Shown piece by piece: positions 1 through 6,761 of a stretch of DNA of 10,136 bases. Each line of letters starts with the position of its first letter. Within the stretch, counting starts at the first letter, position 1. The notes under the pieces are model-generated. The model searched no databases, was not told the DNA's origin, and worked only from the letters and a program-made list of their open reading frames with translations. The DNA is from an uncultured Ruminococcus sp. (lineage in GTDB: Bacteria > Bacillota > Clostridia > Oscillospirales > Ruminococcaceae): positions 1 to 10,136 of the forward strand of contig CAMNAY010000041.1 of NCBI GenBank assembly GCA_946531975.1, read 5' to 3'. A program made the translations under genes and the position numbers.

Positions 1-465
1 CTGCTGAACGTCTGCCGCGCAAACGACAAGGGCATCTTTGTCCTCTGCAAGACCTCGAATCCCTCCTCCGGCGAATTTCAGGATCTCCTGATCGACGGTG
101 TGCCGCTCTATGCAAGAATGGGCGACAAGTGCGAGGAATGGGGCGCAGATACGGTCGGTCAGTACGGTTACAGCGCAGTCGGCGCGGTTGTCGGCGCAAC
201 CTACCCCGAACAGCTCGTCGAGCTGAGAAAGCGCATGCCGCACACCATGTTCCTCGTGCCGGGTTACGGCGCACAGGGCGGCGGTGCGCAGGGCATCGCA
301 GGCGGCTTCGATGAAAACGGACTCGGCGCGATTGTCAACAGCTCCCGCGCAATCCTCTGCGCATACAAGAAGGAAGGCTGTGACGAGCAGGACTTCGCCG
401 GTGCAGCCCGCAGAGAAGCAATCCGCATGAGAGAAGACCTGACCGCTTACATCAATCTGAAATAA
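1..465 (+). CDS. pyrF: Orotidine 5'-phosphate decarboxylase, type 2 (3' part only)
   Basis: This enzyme decarboxylates OMP to UMP, the last step of de novo pyrimidine synthesis, in the cytosol. The reading frame is open from base 1, so the gene starts before the window; 154 residues plus the stop are present, about half of the roughly 305 residues usual for the type-2 (long) family. Visible family motifs are KTSNPSSGEFQD near the start of the fragment, VGATYPEQ in the middle, and the phosphate-binding LVPGYGAQGG followed by VNSSRAI. The catalytic Lys/Asp motif lies in the missing N-terminal half and cannot be checked. The first ATG in the fragment, at base 112 or upstream GTG at 100, is internal and not the true start. 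It is followed after 4 bases by a NUDIX gene and then by pyrK and pyrD, which supports the assignment. Confidence 0.93.
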   Translation: MLNVCRANDKGIFVLCKTSNPSSGEFQDLLIDGVPLYARMGDKCEEWGADTVGQYGYSAVGAVVGATYPEQLVELRKRMPHTMFLVPGYGAQGGGAQGIAGGFDENGLGAIVNSSRAILCAYKKEGCDEQDFAGAARREAIRMREDLTAYINLK

Positions 466-469
466 TCCG

Positions 470-1027
470 ATGCGTCTGCTGTTTGAGATCGACACCAAAG
501 ACTACAAGCCAGACGGCACCGTATGCAGCAGACCCTCCGTGCGCGGAATCATCGTGCGGGAGGGGCTGCTCGCAATGGTGTACAGCCGGAAATATGATTA
601 CTGTAAATTCCCCGGCGGCGGCATCGAGCCGGGGGAAACACAGAAGCAGGCGCTCATCCGCGAGGTGCGCGAGGAGACCGGTCTGCATGTCGTACCGGAA
701 TCCGCTGTGCCGTTCGGATATGTCCACAGAGTGCAGAAAGGGCTGCATGAAGATCAGTTCGTGCAGGATAATTTCTACTATTTCTGTGAATCGGACGGCA
801 GCACATCGCAGTGCCTCGATGACTATGAAGCAGAGGAGCAGTTTACGCTCCGCTGGGTCTCTCCGCAGGAAGCTGTACACATCAACCGGACACATCCGCA
901 CGGCAGCAAGGACGCTCATCCGCAGTTTCCGGTCATGCTTGACCGCGAAAACCGCGTGCTGGAGCTGCTGACTGCACAAATGCCGGATCGGTTTGCGCCG
1001 CTTCCGGAACCCCCGAAAGAATGGTGA
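470..1027 (+). CDS. NUDIX hydrolase family protein
   Basis: A 185-residue protein with a complete NUDIX box at residues 50-72: G50, E56, then REVREETGL at 64-72, matching Gx5Ex7REUxEExGU. The REVREE glutamates are the expected metal ligands for hydrolysing a nucleoside diphosphate linked to another group X. The substrate cannot be read from the sequence. The fold core begins near residue 22 (VRGIIV) and ends with a typical FTLRWVSPQEA segment near residues 127-138. The start lies 4 bases after the pyrF stop and has no clear Shine-Dalgarno sequence, so translation is probably coupled to pyrF. Its end overlaps the region upstream of pyrK. Its position between pyrF and pyrK suggests a nucleotide-related role, perhaps removal of damaged or non-canonical nucleotides, but that is inference. 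Confidence 0.88.
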   Translation: MRLLFEIDTKDYKPDGTVCSRPSVRGIIVREGLLAMVYSRKYDYCKFPGGGIEPGETQKQALIREVREETGLHVVPESAVPFGYVHRVQKGLHEDQFVQDNFYYFCESDGSTSQCLDDYEAEEQFTLRWVSPQEAVHINRTHPHGSKDAHPQFPVMLDRENRVLELLTAQMPDRFAPLPEPPKEW

Positions 1028-1029
1028 TA
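1023..1029 (+). promoter_or_regulatory. Ribosome binding site of pyrK (GGTGATA)
   Basis: GGTGATA lies 4 bases (with the last A included, 3) before ATG 1033 and corresponds to the downstream part of the anti-Shine-Dalgarno complement (AGGAGGTGATC). The earlier in-frame ATG at 1021 has no purine-rich site in front of it. This favours 1033 as the pyrK start and puts the site across the NUDIX stop codon. Confidence 0.5.
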
Positions 1030-1032
1030 TCA

Positions 1033-1821
1033 ATGAAACAGGACAAGTATACCGAAAAGCTGACATACAAAATCCGCAGCATGGAGCAGCTCACCGCCGC
1101 TGCATGGAGCATGATCATCGAATGTCCGGAAATCGCCGCAAAGGCACAGCCCGGACAGTTCGTCAACCTGCTGCCGGACGGCAATTTTACGCTGCGCCGC
1201 CCCATTTCAATCTGCGGCATTGACAAAGAGCAGGGCACACTGCGCATTGTCTTTGAGGTGCGCGGCAAGGGCACCAAGGCACTCTCGGAGCTGCGCGCAG
1301 GCGATACCGTCAACATGCTCGCGCCGCTGGGTCACGGCTTCACGCTGCCCGACAAAAATGCCCGCGTCATGCTGATCGGCGGCGGCATCGGCACCCCGCC
1401 CATGCTCCCGCTCGCGGCGTATTCCGGCAAAAACGCGGTCGTCATCACCGGCTTCCGCAGTGCGGATGCAGCAATTTTGCAGGCAGATTTCGAGGAAACC
1501 GGCGCAAAGACAATCCTCTGCACCGACGACGGCTCTGCGGGACGCTACGGTCTGGTGACACTTCCGCTTGAGGAGGAGATCACGGCAGAAAAGCCCGCGC
1601 TGATCTGCGCCTGCGGCCCGATGCCGATGCTGCGTGCCGTTGCGGCGCTCGCGCAGACCTATGAGATTCCGTGTCAGGTGTCGCTGGAGGAGCGCATGGG
1701 CTGCGGCATCGGAGCATGTCTGGTCTGCGCATGCAGAATAAAGGACAAAAACGGTGACGAGCAGTTTTTGCATGTCTGCAAGAACGGTCCGGTATTCAAT
1801 GCGGAGGAGGTTGTCTGGTAA
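1033..1821 (+). CDS. pyrK: Dihydroorotate dehydrogenase B, electron transfer subunit
   Basis: PyrK carries FAD and a 2Fe-2S cluster and passes electrons from the PyrD FMN to NAD+, letting class 1B dihydroorotate dehydrogenase use NAD+ as acceptor. The 262-residue protein (from ATG 1033) shows, in order, PGQF at 40-43, the flavin-binding RRPIS at 55-59, the nucleotide-binding GGGIGTPPM at 117-125, CGPMPM at 194-199, and the cluster-binding cysteines C224, C229, C232 and C249 in MGCGIGACLVC...HVC. This is the ferredoxin-reductase-like order expected for the family, and the length is normal. An in-frame ATG at 1021 would add four residues and overlap the NUDIX gene by 7 bases; I prefer 1033 for its ribosome binding site. 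The stop overlaps the pyrD start by one base (TAATG), consistent with the two subunits being made together. Confidence 0.95.
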   Translation: MKQDKYTEKLTYKIRSMEQLTAAAWSMIIECPEIAAKAQPGQFVNLLPDGNFTLRRPISICGIDKEQGTLRIVFEVRGKGTKALSELRAGDTVNMLAPLGHGFTLPDKNARVMLIGGGIGTPPMLPLAAYSGKNAVVITGFRSADAAILQADFEETGAKTILCTDDGSAGRYGLVTLPLEEEITAEKPALICACGPMPMLRAVAALAQTYEIPCQVSLEERMGCGIGACLVCACRIKDKNGDEQFLHVCKNGPVFNAEEVVW

Positions 1822-2732
1822 TGGCTGATCTGTCTGTCAATATTTGCGGGATTCCGTTCAAGAACCCGATCATTCCCGCTTCGGGCGTATTCGGATACGG
1901 CAGGGAATATGAGCAGTATTATCCGCTCTCAAAACTCGGCGGCATCGCCACAAAGGGCACAACCGGCACCAAGCGCACCGGCAATCTTGCGCCCCGTGTC
2001 GCTGAGACACCGTCCGGCATGCTGAATTCCGTCGGACTGCAAAACCCCGGCATCGACGCATTTCTCGAAAAGGAGCTGCCGCATCTGCTCGCCTGTGATA
2101 CAGTGATTCTCGCGAACATCGCGGGATCGACGCCGGAAGAATGCGCAGAGGTCGCCGCAAAGCTCGACAAGACCGATGTCCACATGATCGAGCTGAACAT
2201 CTCCTGCCCGAACGTCAAGCAGGGCGGCGCGGCATTCGGCACCTCCTGCACCGCTGCGGCGCAGGTCACGGCGGCTGTCCGCAAAGCGACAGGCAAGCCG
2301 CTCTGCGTCAAGCTTTCCCCGAATGTCACAAGCATCACCGAGATTGCCAAGGCGGTCGAGGCGGAGGGTGCGGACGCAATTTCCCTCATCAACACCCTGC
2401 TCGGTATGCGCATCGACCTCAGAACGCGCAGACCGATCCTGCACAACAACATGGGCGGACTCTCCGGCCCGGCGATCTTCCCGGTCGCGGTGCGCATGGT
2501 CTGGCAGGTCGCGAACGCAGTCAAGCTGCCGGTCATCGGCATGGGCGGCGTAAGCTCCGGTGAAGATGCCGCCGAGCTGATGATGGCGGGTGCATCTGCG
2601 GTGCAGGTCGGCACGGCGATCGTGCAGGATCCTTACGCACCTCTGCGCATCATCGACGAGCTGAACGACTGGCTCGACACCAATCACATTGCGGCAGCCG
2701 CTGAGCTGACAGGAAGCGTCAGGGCATGGTAA
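1821..2732 (+). CDS. pyrD: Dihydroorotate dehydrogenase B, catalytic subunit
   Basis: This FMN enzyme oxidises dihydroorotate to orotate, the fourth step of pyrimidine synthesis; with PyrK it forms the NAD-dependent type 1B complex. The 303-residue sequence shows NPIIPASGVFGYG at 15-27, GGIATKGTT at 40-48, NSVGLQNPG at 69-77, the active-site loop ELNISCPNVKQGG with catalytic Cys129 (cysteine marks class 1; class 2 has serine), KLSPNVT, and the C-terminal FMN phosphate-binding segment PVIGMGGVSSGEDA followed by GASAVQVGTA. A strong GGAGGAGG at 1803-1810 sits 10 bases before the ATG, inside the end of pyrK. The start codon overlaps the pyrK stop by one base, and the end overlaps the next gene by 7 bases. 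Confidence 0.96.
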   Translation: MADLSVNICGIPFKNPIIPASGVFGYGREYEQYYPLSKLGGIATKGTTGTKRTGNLAPRVAETPSGMLNSVGLQNPGIDAFLEKELPHLLACDTVILANIAGSTPEECAEVAAKLDKTDVHMIELNISCPNVKQGGAAFGTSCTAAAQVTAAVRKATGKPLCVKLSPNVTSITEIAKAVEAEGADAISLINTLLGMRIDLRTRRPILHNNMGGLSGPAIFPVAVRMVWQVANAVKLPVIGMGGVSSGEDAAELMMAGASAVQVGTAIVQDPYAPLRIIDELNDWLDTNHIAAAAELTGSVRAW

Positions 2733-3400
2733 CAAGACTGTATCTGGTCCGTCATGCCGAGGCAGAGGGCAATGTCAAGGAGTTCTTTCAGGGCAATATC
2801 GACACCGATCTGACCGAAAAGGGACGCAGACAGCTCGACTGTCTCGCAGAGCGCTTCCGCGATATCCCGATCGAAGTGATGTACACAAGCCCCTTTCGGC
2901 GGGCTCTGATGACCGCCGAAGCCGTCAACCGGTATCACGGTCTGCCGCTGCACAAGGATTTCGCCCTGCGTGAGATCAACGGCGGCGACTGGGAGGGCAA
3001 AACATGGGCGGAGCTCCCGACCCTATACCCGCATCAGTATGAACTTTGGACGCAGAAAATGCATCTGTTCTGCGCACCCTGCGGCGATGCGATGACCGAT
3101 GTCTATGCGCGGATGTACAATGCCCTGACAAAAATCGCACAGGAAAACCCCGGCAAGACCTGCGCAGTCGTATCGCACGGCTGTGCGCTGCGGAATTTCC
3201 TTTGCTATGTGGAATTCGGACGGATCGACCGCCTGAAGGATGTCGGCTGGTCGGATAACACCGCCGTCTCGCTCGTCGAGTACGACGGTGAAACCGGCAG
3301 GTGGACGCTGATCTTCAAGAACGATTCCTCGCATCTGCCGCCGGAGCTTTCGACCCTGCGCAATTCTGCATGGAACCGCTATGAAAAGGAGAAATCATGA
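2726..3400 (+). CDS. Histidine phosphatase family protein (phosphoglycerate mutase-like)
   Basis: A 224-residue cytosolic phosphatase of the histidine phosphatase superfamily, which works through a phosphohistidine intermediate. The nucleophile motif is LVRHAEAEGN at residues 7-16 (R9, H10); TSPFRRA at 54-60 gives R59; E83 in REINGGDWEG is the probable acid; and VVSHGCALRN around H151 supplies the second catalytic histidine. All core residues are present. The usual PPGGES segment reads CAPCGDAMTD (residues 116-125), so the typical glutamate is replaced, which may reflect a particular substrate. The substrate is not predictable: the family includes cofactor-dependent mutases, alpha-ribazole phosphatase and many broad phosphatases. 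The ATG lies within the last 7 bases of pyrD with AGGA at 2711-2714, and its stop overlaps ruvX by ATGA, so it is translated as part of this operon. Confidence 0.9.
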   Translation: MVTRLYLVRHAEAEGNVKEFFQGNIDTDLTEKGRRQLDCLAERFRDIPIEVMYTSPFRRALMTAEAVNRYHGLPLHKDFALREINGGDWEGKTWAELPTLYPHQYELWTQKMHLFCAPCGDAMTDVYARMYNALTKIAQENPGKTCAVVSHGCALRNFLCYVEFGRIDRLKDVGWSDNTAVSLVEYDGETGRWTLIFKNDSSHLPPELSTLRNSAWNRYEKEKS

Positions 3401-3852
3401 TCTTATTCGGAGTAGATTTCGGAGATACGCGCACAGGCTGGGCGGTCTGCGATAAATCAGAGCTGATCGCCTCCCCTGCGGGCGTGCTGACCGAGCGCAA
3501 TTTTCAGCACTGCGCCGAAAAGACCGCCGAAGCAGCCGTCAGCGCAAAGGCGGAGGAGATCGTCGTGGGGCATCCGCTCAACATGAACGGCACAAAGGGT
3601 CCCCGCGCGGAAAAATGCGAAGCCTTCGCGGAAAAGCTCAGGGAGCTGACCGGTCTGCCCGTCACCCTCTGGGACGAACGCTGCACGACCGTTTCCGCGC
3701 ATCAGATTCTCAATACGACCGACACCCGCGGCAAAAAGCGCAAGAATGTCGTCGATGCCGTTGCAGCCGTTCTGATTCTTGAGAGCTACATGGGCTTCCG
3801 AAAAAATCGTGCAGCATCCTCCGCCGGTGACGCTGCGGGCAGCACCCGCTGA
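3397..3852 (+). CDS. ruvX: Putative pre-16S rRNA nuclease / Holliday junction resolvase-like (YqgF)
   Basis: YqgF/RuvX proteins have an RNase H-like fold; in bacteria they are implicated in maturing the 5' end of 16S rRNA and were earlier proposed as Holliday junction resolvases. The 151-residue sequence shows GVDFGDTRTGWAV at 5-17 with catalytic D7, VVGHPLNMNGTKGPRA at 56-71, WDERCTT with E94, and KNVVDAVAA with D120, so the three acidic active-site residues are all present. The last 17 residues or so (after YMGF) form a short Ala/Ser/Gly-rich tail that does not look conserved. AAAAGGAGA at 3384-3392 lies just before the ATG, which overlaps the preceding stop as ATGA. It is the last gene of the pyr operon; a minus-strand gene ends 6 bases beyond. 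Confidence 0.93.
   Translation: MILFGVDFGDTRTGWAVCDKSELIASPAGVLTERNFQHCAEKTAEAAVSAKAEEIVVGHPLNMNGTKGPRAEKCEAFAEKLRELTGLPVTLWDERCTTVSAHQILNTTDTRGKKRKNVVDAVAAVLILESYMGFRKNRAASSAGDAAGSTR
3835..3849 (+). other. Short GC stem-loop at the end of ruvX
   Basis: GCGGG (3835-3839) can pair with CCCGC (3845-3849) across a CAGCA loop. It overlaps the last ruvX codons at the meeting point of two convergent genes. There is no T run after it on either strand, so it is not a typical intrinsic terminator; it may help end or stabilise the operon transcript, or be chance in GC-rich DNA. Confidence 0.25.
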
Positions 3853-3858
3853 AGCGCA

Positions 3859-4032
3859 TCAGCGCCAGAATTCGGCGACGCTGTCCATGACGGCGCCGAG
3901 CGCGTGAACCGCCTTGACCGTCCTGCGCTTCAGGCGCGCGGTCTTGCTTGCGGAAGCCGTACTGACAAAGTACCCGACTGTTCCCGCTGCCGCGCCGACC
4001 GCAATCCCCTTGGCAATCGCTGAAAGCTGCAT
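3859..4032 (-). CDS. Small glycine-zipper membrane protein (57 aa), unknown function
   Basis: I do not recognise a named family with confidence. From the ATG at 4032 the protein has 57 residues: one hydrophobic segment (about residues 5-24, AIAKGIAVGAAAGTVGYFVS) with a GxxxGxxxG glycine zipper (G9, G13, G17), then a basic patch KTARLKRRTVK and an amphipathic tail. The general shape recalls YtxH-like small proteins. A longer reading from 4101 exists, but AAAGGAG placed 9 bases before ATG 4032 makes the short form much more likely, and the added residues would be cysteine/arginine-rich and atypical. It lies alone on the minus strand, convergent with ruvX and divergent from trmL with about 96 bases between their starts. 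The glycine zipper suggests helix packing or oligomerisation in the membrane. Confidence 0.68.
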   Translation of the reverse strand: MQLSAIAKGIAVGAAAGTVGYFVSTASASKTARLKRRTVKAVHALGAVMDSVAEFWR

Positions 4033-4128
4033 GTCAAATCGCTCCTTTCTGCCATAGAATACTGTTATTTTCCCGCGGATTCTTCCGCATATGCAAGGCA
4101 AATTTTCGAGAAAAAGGATGTTTTATTT
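4033..4128. promoter_or_regulatory. Divergent intergenic region with probable promoters for the 57-aa gene and trmL
   Basis: Two genes diverge from this 96-base AT-richer stretch, so promoters for both are expected here. On the plus strand TAGAAT at 4055-4060 is a one-mismatch -10 box and on the minus strand TATTCT (4056-4061) overlaps it, but neither has a good -35 element. GCGGA (4075-4079) and TCCGC (4084-4088) form a small 5-bp stem-loop. The promoter boxes are tentative. Confidence 0.3.
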
Positions 4129-4680
4129 TTGCATAAGCTGCATCTTGTTTTGGTCGAGCCGCGCATCCCGCAGAATACCGGCAGCATTGCACGCACCTGT
4201 GCTGTGACCGGCGCTGTTCTGCACCTGGTGCATCCGCTCGGCTTCAAAATCGACGACGCGAAGCTCAAACGCGCCGGTCTGGACTACTGGGATAAGCTGG
4301 AAATTATCCACCATGATAATCTTGACGCTTTTTTCGCTGCATACCCTGCTGCGGCAGGCGCACAGAATCCCTTTTTCTATTTTACAGCGAAAACAGGCAC
4401 GCTCTATACCGATGTGACCTATCCGGAGGAGACCTTCCTGCTCTTTGGCAGAGAGGATCTCGGACTGGATGAGGCGCTCCTCGCCGCACATCCGGAGCGC
4501 TGTGTCCGTATTCCGATGCGCGAAACACTGCGCTGCCTCAACCTCTCAAACTCGGTCGCAGTCGCGGCATATGAGGTACTGCGGCAGCATGACTTCGCCG
4601 GTCTGACCCGCGACGGACGCATGGCAAACGCAAACTGGGAGCCGGAAACACCCCGCTCATACGATATCAGTCAAATCTGA
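4129..4680 (+). CDS. trmL: tRNA (cytidine/uridine-34 2'-O)-methyltransferase
   Basis: TrmL is a SPOUT-class enzyme that uses S-adenosylmethionine to methylate the 2'-OH of the wobble nucleotide in certain tRNA(Leu) species. The 183-residue protein begins LHLVLVEPRIPQNTGSIAR (from residue 4), the classic family start, continues with LHLVHPLGF at 31-39 and DYWDKLEI, and has the knot/SAM-binding motifs LLFGREDLGL at 104-113 and RIPMRETLRCLNLSNSVAV at 127-145. The start is a TTG codon; no in-frame ATG exists nearby, and AAAAGGA at 4112-4118 gives suitable spacing. A C-terminal extension of about 20 residues after the helix at 145-153 is modest. It heads a plus-strand run with a DegV gene 18 bases downstream. 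Confidence 0.93.
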   Translation: MHKLHLVLVEPRIPQNTGSIARTCAVTGAVLHLVHPLGFKIDDAKLKRAGLDYWDKLEIIHHDNLDAFFAAYPAAAGAQNPFFYFTAKTGTLYTDVTYPEETFLLFGREDLGLDEALLAAHPERCVRIPMRETLRCLNLSNSVAVAAYEVLRQHDFAGLTRDGRMANANWEPETPRSYDISQI

Positions 4681-4698
4681 GAAAGGATACCGAATATT

Positions 4699-5583
4699 AT
4701 GCTGAAAACGAAAATCAAACTGATGACCGATTCCGTCAGCGACATCGGCAAGGAACGTGCGGACGCACTCGGCATTCACCTGCTCTGCATGCCGATCACC
4801 GTAGACGGACAGGCGCTGCGGGAGGAGGAGGATTTCACCAAAGAGGAATTCTACCAGATGATCGACACCGCAAAGGAATTCCCCTCGACCGCACAGCTCA
4901 CGCCCTTCGAGATCAAAGAGGCATATGAGAAGATCGCTGCGGAAGGCACGACCGACCTCATTTTCGTGACGATCGGATCGGGCGGCTCCGGTACCTTTGC
5001 CAATGCCGAAATGGCAAGAGAACAGTTCTATGAGGCGCATCCGGACACAGAAAACCGGATGAAAATTCACCTCGTGGACGGCAGAAACTACACCGCAGCC
5101 TACGGCTATGCCGTCACCGAAGCGGCGAAGAAGCTCGCTCACGGCGCAAGCGTCAGCGAACTGATCGACTACCTCGACGACTGGGCACGCCACGCCGGTC
5201 TCTACTTTGTCCCGATGACGCTGAAATATGTCAAGCGCTCCGGCAGAGTCAGTGCGGCTGCGGCATTTGCCGGAGAGCTGCTCGGTCTCAAGCCCTTCTG
5301 CCGCATCGTCAACTGCAAATCAACCGTTCTGATGAAAATTCGCGGTGAGCAGAACATCATCCCGAAGATGCTCGCCGTGGTCAAAGAGGACATGCAGCCG
5401 CATTCGCCGTATGTAATCATGCAGGGCAAGAACACAAAGCTCGCGCAGGAATTTGCTGCTGCACTGACCAAGGAGCTGGGCTATCCGCCGGAGCAGTTTT
5501 GCAGCATCGGCGCCGCAATCTGCTGCAATGCAGGTGCGGATGTCGTCGGCTTTGTCATCAAGCGCCGTGAGGAGACTGTCTGA
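4699..5583 (+). CDS. DegV family fatty-acid-binding protein
   Basis: DegV/FakB proteins bind a fatty acid and present it to the kinase FakA for phosphorylation, feeding exogenous fatty acids into phospholipid synthesis. The 294-residue length is normal. Family signatures are MTDSVSDIG at 9-17, the [11 protein letters not shown] segment at 62-72 with the ligand-carboxylate Ser/Thr pair, the [16 protein letters not shown] loop at 91-106, VDGRN at 126-130 (where many members have VDS), and the C-terminal domain [17 protein letters not shown] with LLGLKPF. Which fatty acid it prefers cannot be told. GAAAGGA directly after the trmL stop, 11 bases before the ATG, is the ribosome binding site, so it is probably co-transcribed with trmL. 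No FakA homologue is visible in the window. Confidence 0.93.
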   Translation: MLKTKIKLMTDSVSDIGKERADALGIHLLCMPITVDGQALREEEDFTKEEFYQMIDTAKEFPSTAQLTPFEIKEAYEKIAAEGTTDLIFVTIGSGGSGTFANAEMAREQFYEAHPDTENRMKIHLVDGRNYTAAYGYAVTEAAKKLAHGASVSELIDYLDDWARHAGLYFVPMTLKYVKRSGRVSAAAAFAGELLGLKPFCRIVNCKSTVLMKIRGEQNIIPKMLAVVKEDMQPHSPYVIMQGKNTKLAQEFAAALTKELGYPPEQFCSIGAAICCNAGADVVGFVIKRREETV

Positions 5584-5626
5584 GCGCTGTACTTCTGCGC
5601 AATTTTTTCCATGAAAGAATGACTAC

Positions 5627-5647
5627 GGGCGGGCATATGACCCGCCC
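5627..5647 (+). repeat. Perfect 7-bp inverted repeat / hairpin before the macro-domain gene
   Basis: GGGCGGG (5627-5633) and CCCGCCC (5641-5647) are exact inverted repeats around the loop CATATGA. The stem is all G:C and would be stable in RNA. It sits in the 95-base gap between the DegV stop and the macro-gene ATG, ending 16 bases before the AAGGAGG. No T run follows, so it is not a normal rho-independent terminator. It may be a pause or processing element, an operator, or a stabiliser of the downstream mRNA. Confidence 0.6.
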
Positions 5648-5663
5648 TGCCTGTAATGCGATC

Positions 5664-5672
5664 AAGGAGGTG
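5664..5672 (+). promoter_or_regulatory. Consensus ribosome binding site of the macro-domain gene
   Basis: AAGGAGGTG is a near-full match to the anti-Shine-Dalgarno complement, with 8 bases between AGGAGG and ATG 5679. It decides the start: an in-frame ATG at 5619 would begin upstream of the hairpin and read through this site, adding 20 residues that no macro domain needs. Confidence 0.85.
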
Positions 5673-5678
5673 TACAAT

Positions 5679-6740
5679 ATGCCGCTGCATATGATCCGCG
5701 GAGATATCACAACCGTGCATTGCGATGCGATCGTCAACGCCGCAAACAGCTCGCTGCTCGGCGGCGGAGGCGTAGACGGTGCAATCCACCGCGCAGCCGG
5801 ACCGAAACTGCTTGAAGAATGCAGAACGCTCGGCGGCTGTCAGACCGGTGAAGCGAAAATCACCAAGGGCTATCAGCTTCCCTGCCGCTATGTGATTCAC
5901 ACGGTCGGGCCGGTCTGGCAGGGCGGCAATGCCGGAGAACCGGAACTGCTCGCCGCCTGTTACCGGAACAGCCTTCAGCTTGCGGCGGCGCACGGCTGCG
6001 AGACTGTCGCCTTTCCGCTGATTTCGGCGGGCGTCTACGGTTACCCGCGCAAAGCGGCACAACATCTCGCAATCCGTACCATTGCCGAATTCCTCGCAGA
6101 TCACGAAATGTCCGTGCTGCTGGTGCTGTTCGGTTCGCAGGAGAGGAACAGCGGGCATCCGGAAATGGATCGGTGGATCGCTTCGCAGCTTCAGCAAAAC
6201 GCATTTCTTTCCGCTCCGGCGCCTGCTGCTGCCGCACCCGCGGCAATGCCCGCGCAAAAAAAACAGCGGAAATCCTTATTCGGACGCCGTTCCGAAGCGG
6301 CGCACCTGTCACAGCCGGTCTGCTTTGCGGAGGAAGAAAGCACTGCGCGCTCCGATTCTGAAGCAATGCCTTCCACGCTCCGTTCCATTCTGCAATCGCC
6401 GGACGAGAGCTTTTCGCAGATGCTCCTGCGGAAGATCGACGAAAGCGGCATGACCGATGTGCAGTGCTACAAAAAAGCAAACATCGACCGCAAGCTGTTC
6501 TCGAAGATCCGCAGTGACATGCACTATCAGCCGAAAAAGGTTACCGTCCTTGCATTTGCAATCGCACTGGAGCTCCCGCTCAGCGAGACCAATGACATGC
6601 TGCAAAAGGCGGGCTATGCACTCTCGCACAGCACCCCCTTCGACCTGATCGTCGAGTATTACATCCGCAAGGGCAATTATAACGTCTATGAAATCAATGA
6701 AGCGCTGTTTGAATACGATCAGCTTCTGATCGGCGCATAA
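5679..6740 (+). CDS. Macro-domain protein (ADP-ribose binding/hydrolase type) with C-terminal helical domain
   Basis: Residues 1-175 form a MacroD/YmdB-type macro domain: RGDIT at 7-11, [17 protein letters not shown] at 20-36 with the conserved D33, HRAAG at 37-41, TGEAKIT at 56-62, HTVGP at 74-78 and ISAGVYGYP at 115-123. These are the residues that bind ADP-ribose, and this subgroup commonly removes ADP-ribose from proteins or the acetyl group from O-acetyl-ADP-ribose. A low-complexity Ala/Pro then basic linker follows (about 178-240, with KKQRK). Residues 245-353 are a helical domain with [18 protein letters not shown], then [20 protein letters not shown], then FDLIVEYYI and [11 protein letters not shown]. 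Its start resembles a helix-turn-helix (phage repressor-like), but this is a judgement by eye. The domain is shared by other Firmicutes proteins as far as I recall; its function is unclear to me. An HSP90-family gene follows 21 bases downstream, so the two are probably one operon. Confidence 0.88.
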   Translation: MPLHMIRGDITTVHCDAIVNAANSSLLGGGGVDGAIHRAAGPKLLEECRTLGGCQTGEAKITKGYQLPCRYVIHTVGPVWQGGNAGEPELLAACYRNSLQLAAAHGCETVAFPLISAGVYGYPRKAAQHLAIRTIAEFLADHEMSVLLVLFGSQERNSGHPEMDRWIASQLQQNAFLSAPAPAAAAPAAMPAQKKQRKSLFGRRSEAAHLSQPVCFAEEESTARSDSEAMPSTLRSILQSPDESFSQMLLRKIDESGMTDVQCYKKANIDRKLFSKIRSDMHYQPKKVTVLAFAIALELPLSETNDMLQKAGYALSHSTPFDLIVEYYIRKGNYNVYEINEALFEYDQLLIGA

Positions 6741-6761
6741 GAACAGGAGGGCAGAACCGAC

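Noticed and set aside
1929..2735. Long open frame on the minus strand opposite pyrD, and similar long shadows opposite pyrK, the NUDIX gene, the macro gene and HSP90
   Set aside because: They are rich in Arg/Cys/Ala from GC-rich antisense codons, lack ribosome binding sites and match no family motif; the sense frames carry complete catalytic motifs.
4033..4101. Longer N-terminus of the 57-aa protein starting at 4101
   Set aside because: The extra 23 residues contain no conserved feature, and AAAGGAG before ATG 4032 supports the short form.
5581..5610. Possible intrinsic terminator after degV: GCGC at 5584-5587 and 5597-5600 followed by TTTTTT at 5603-5608
   Set aside because: The stem is only 4 bp with a 9-base unpaired loop, too weak for a convincing rho-independent terminator, although the T run fits.
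5619..5678. Upstream in-frame ATG extending the macro protein by 20 residues
   Set aside because: It lies before the hairpin with no Shine-Dalgarno site, while ATG 5679 has a near-perfect one and begins right at the family's usual N-terminus.
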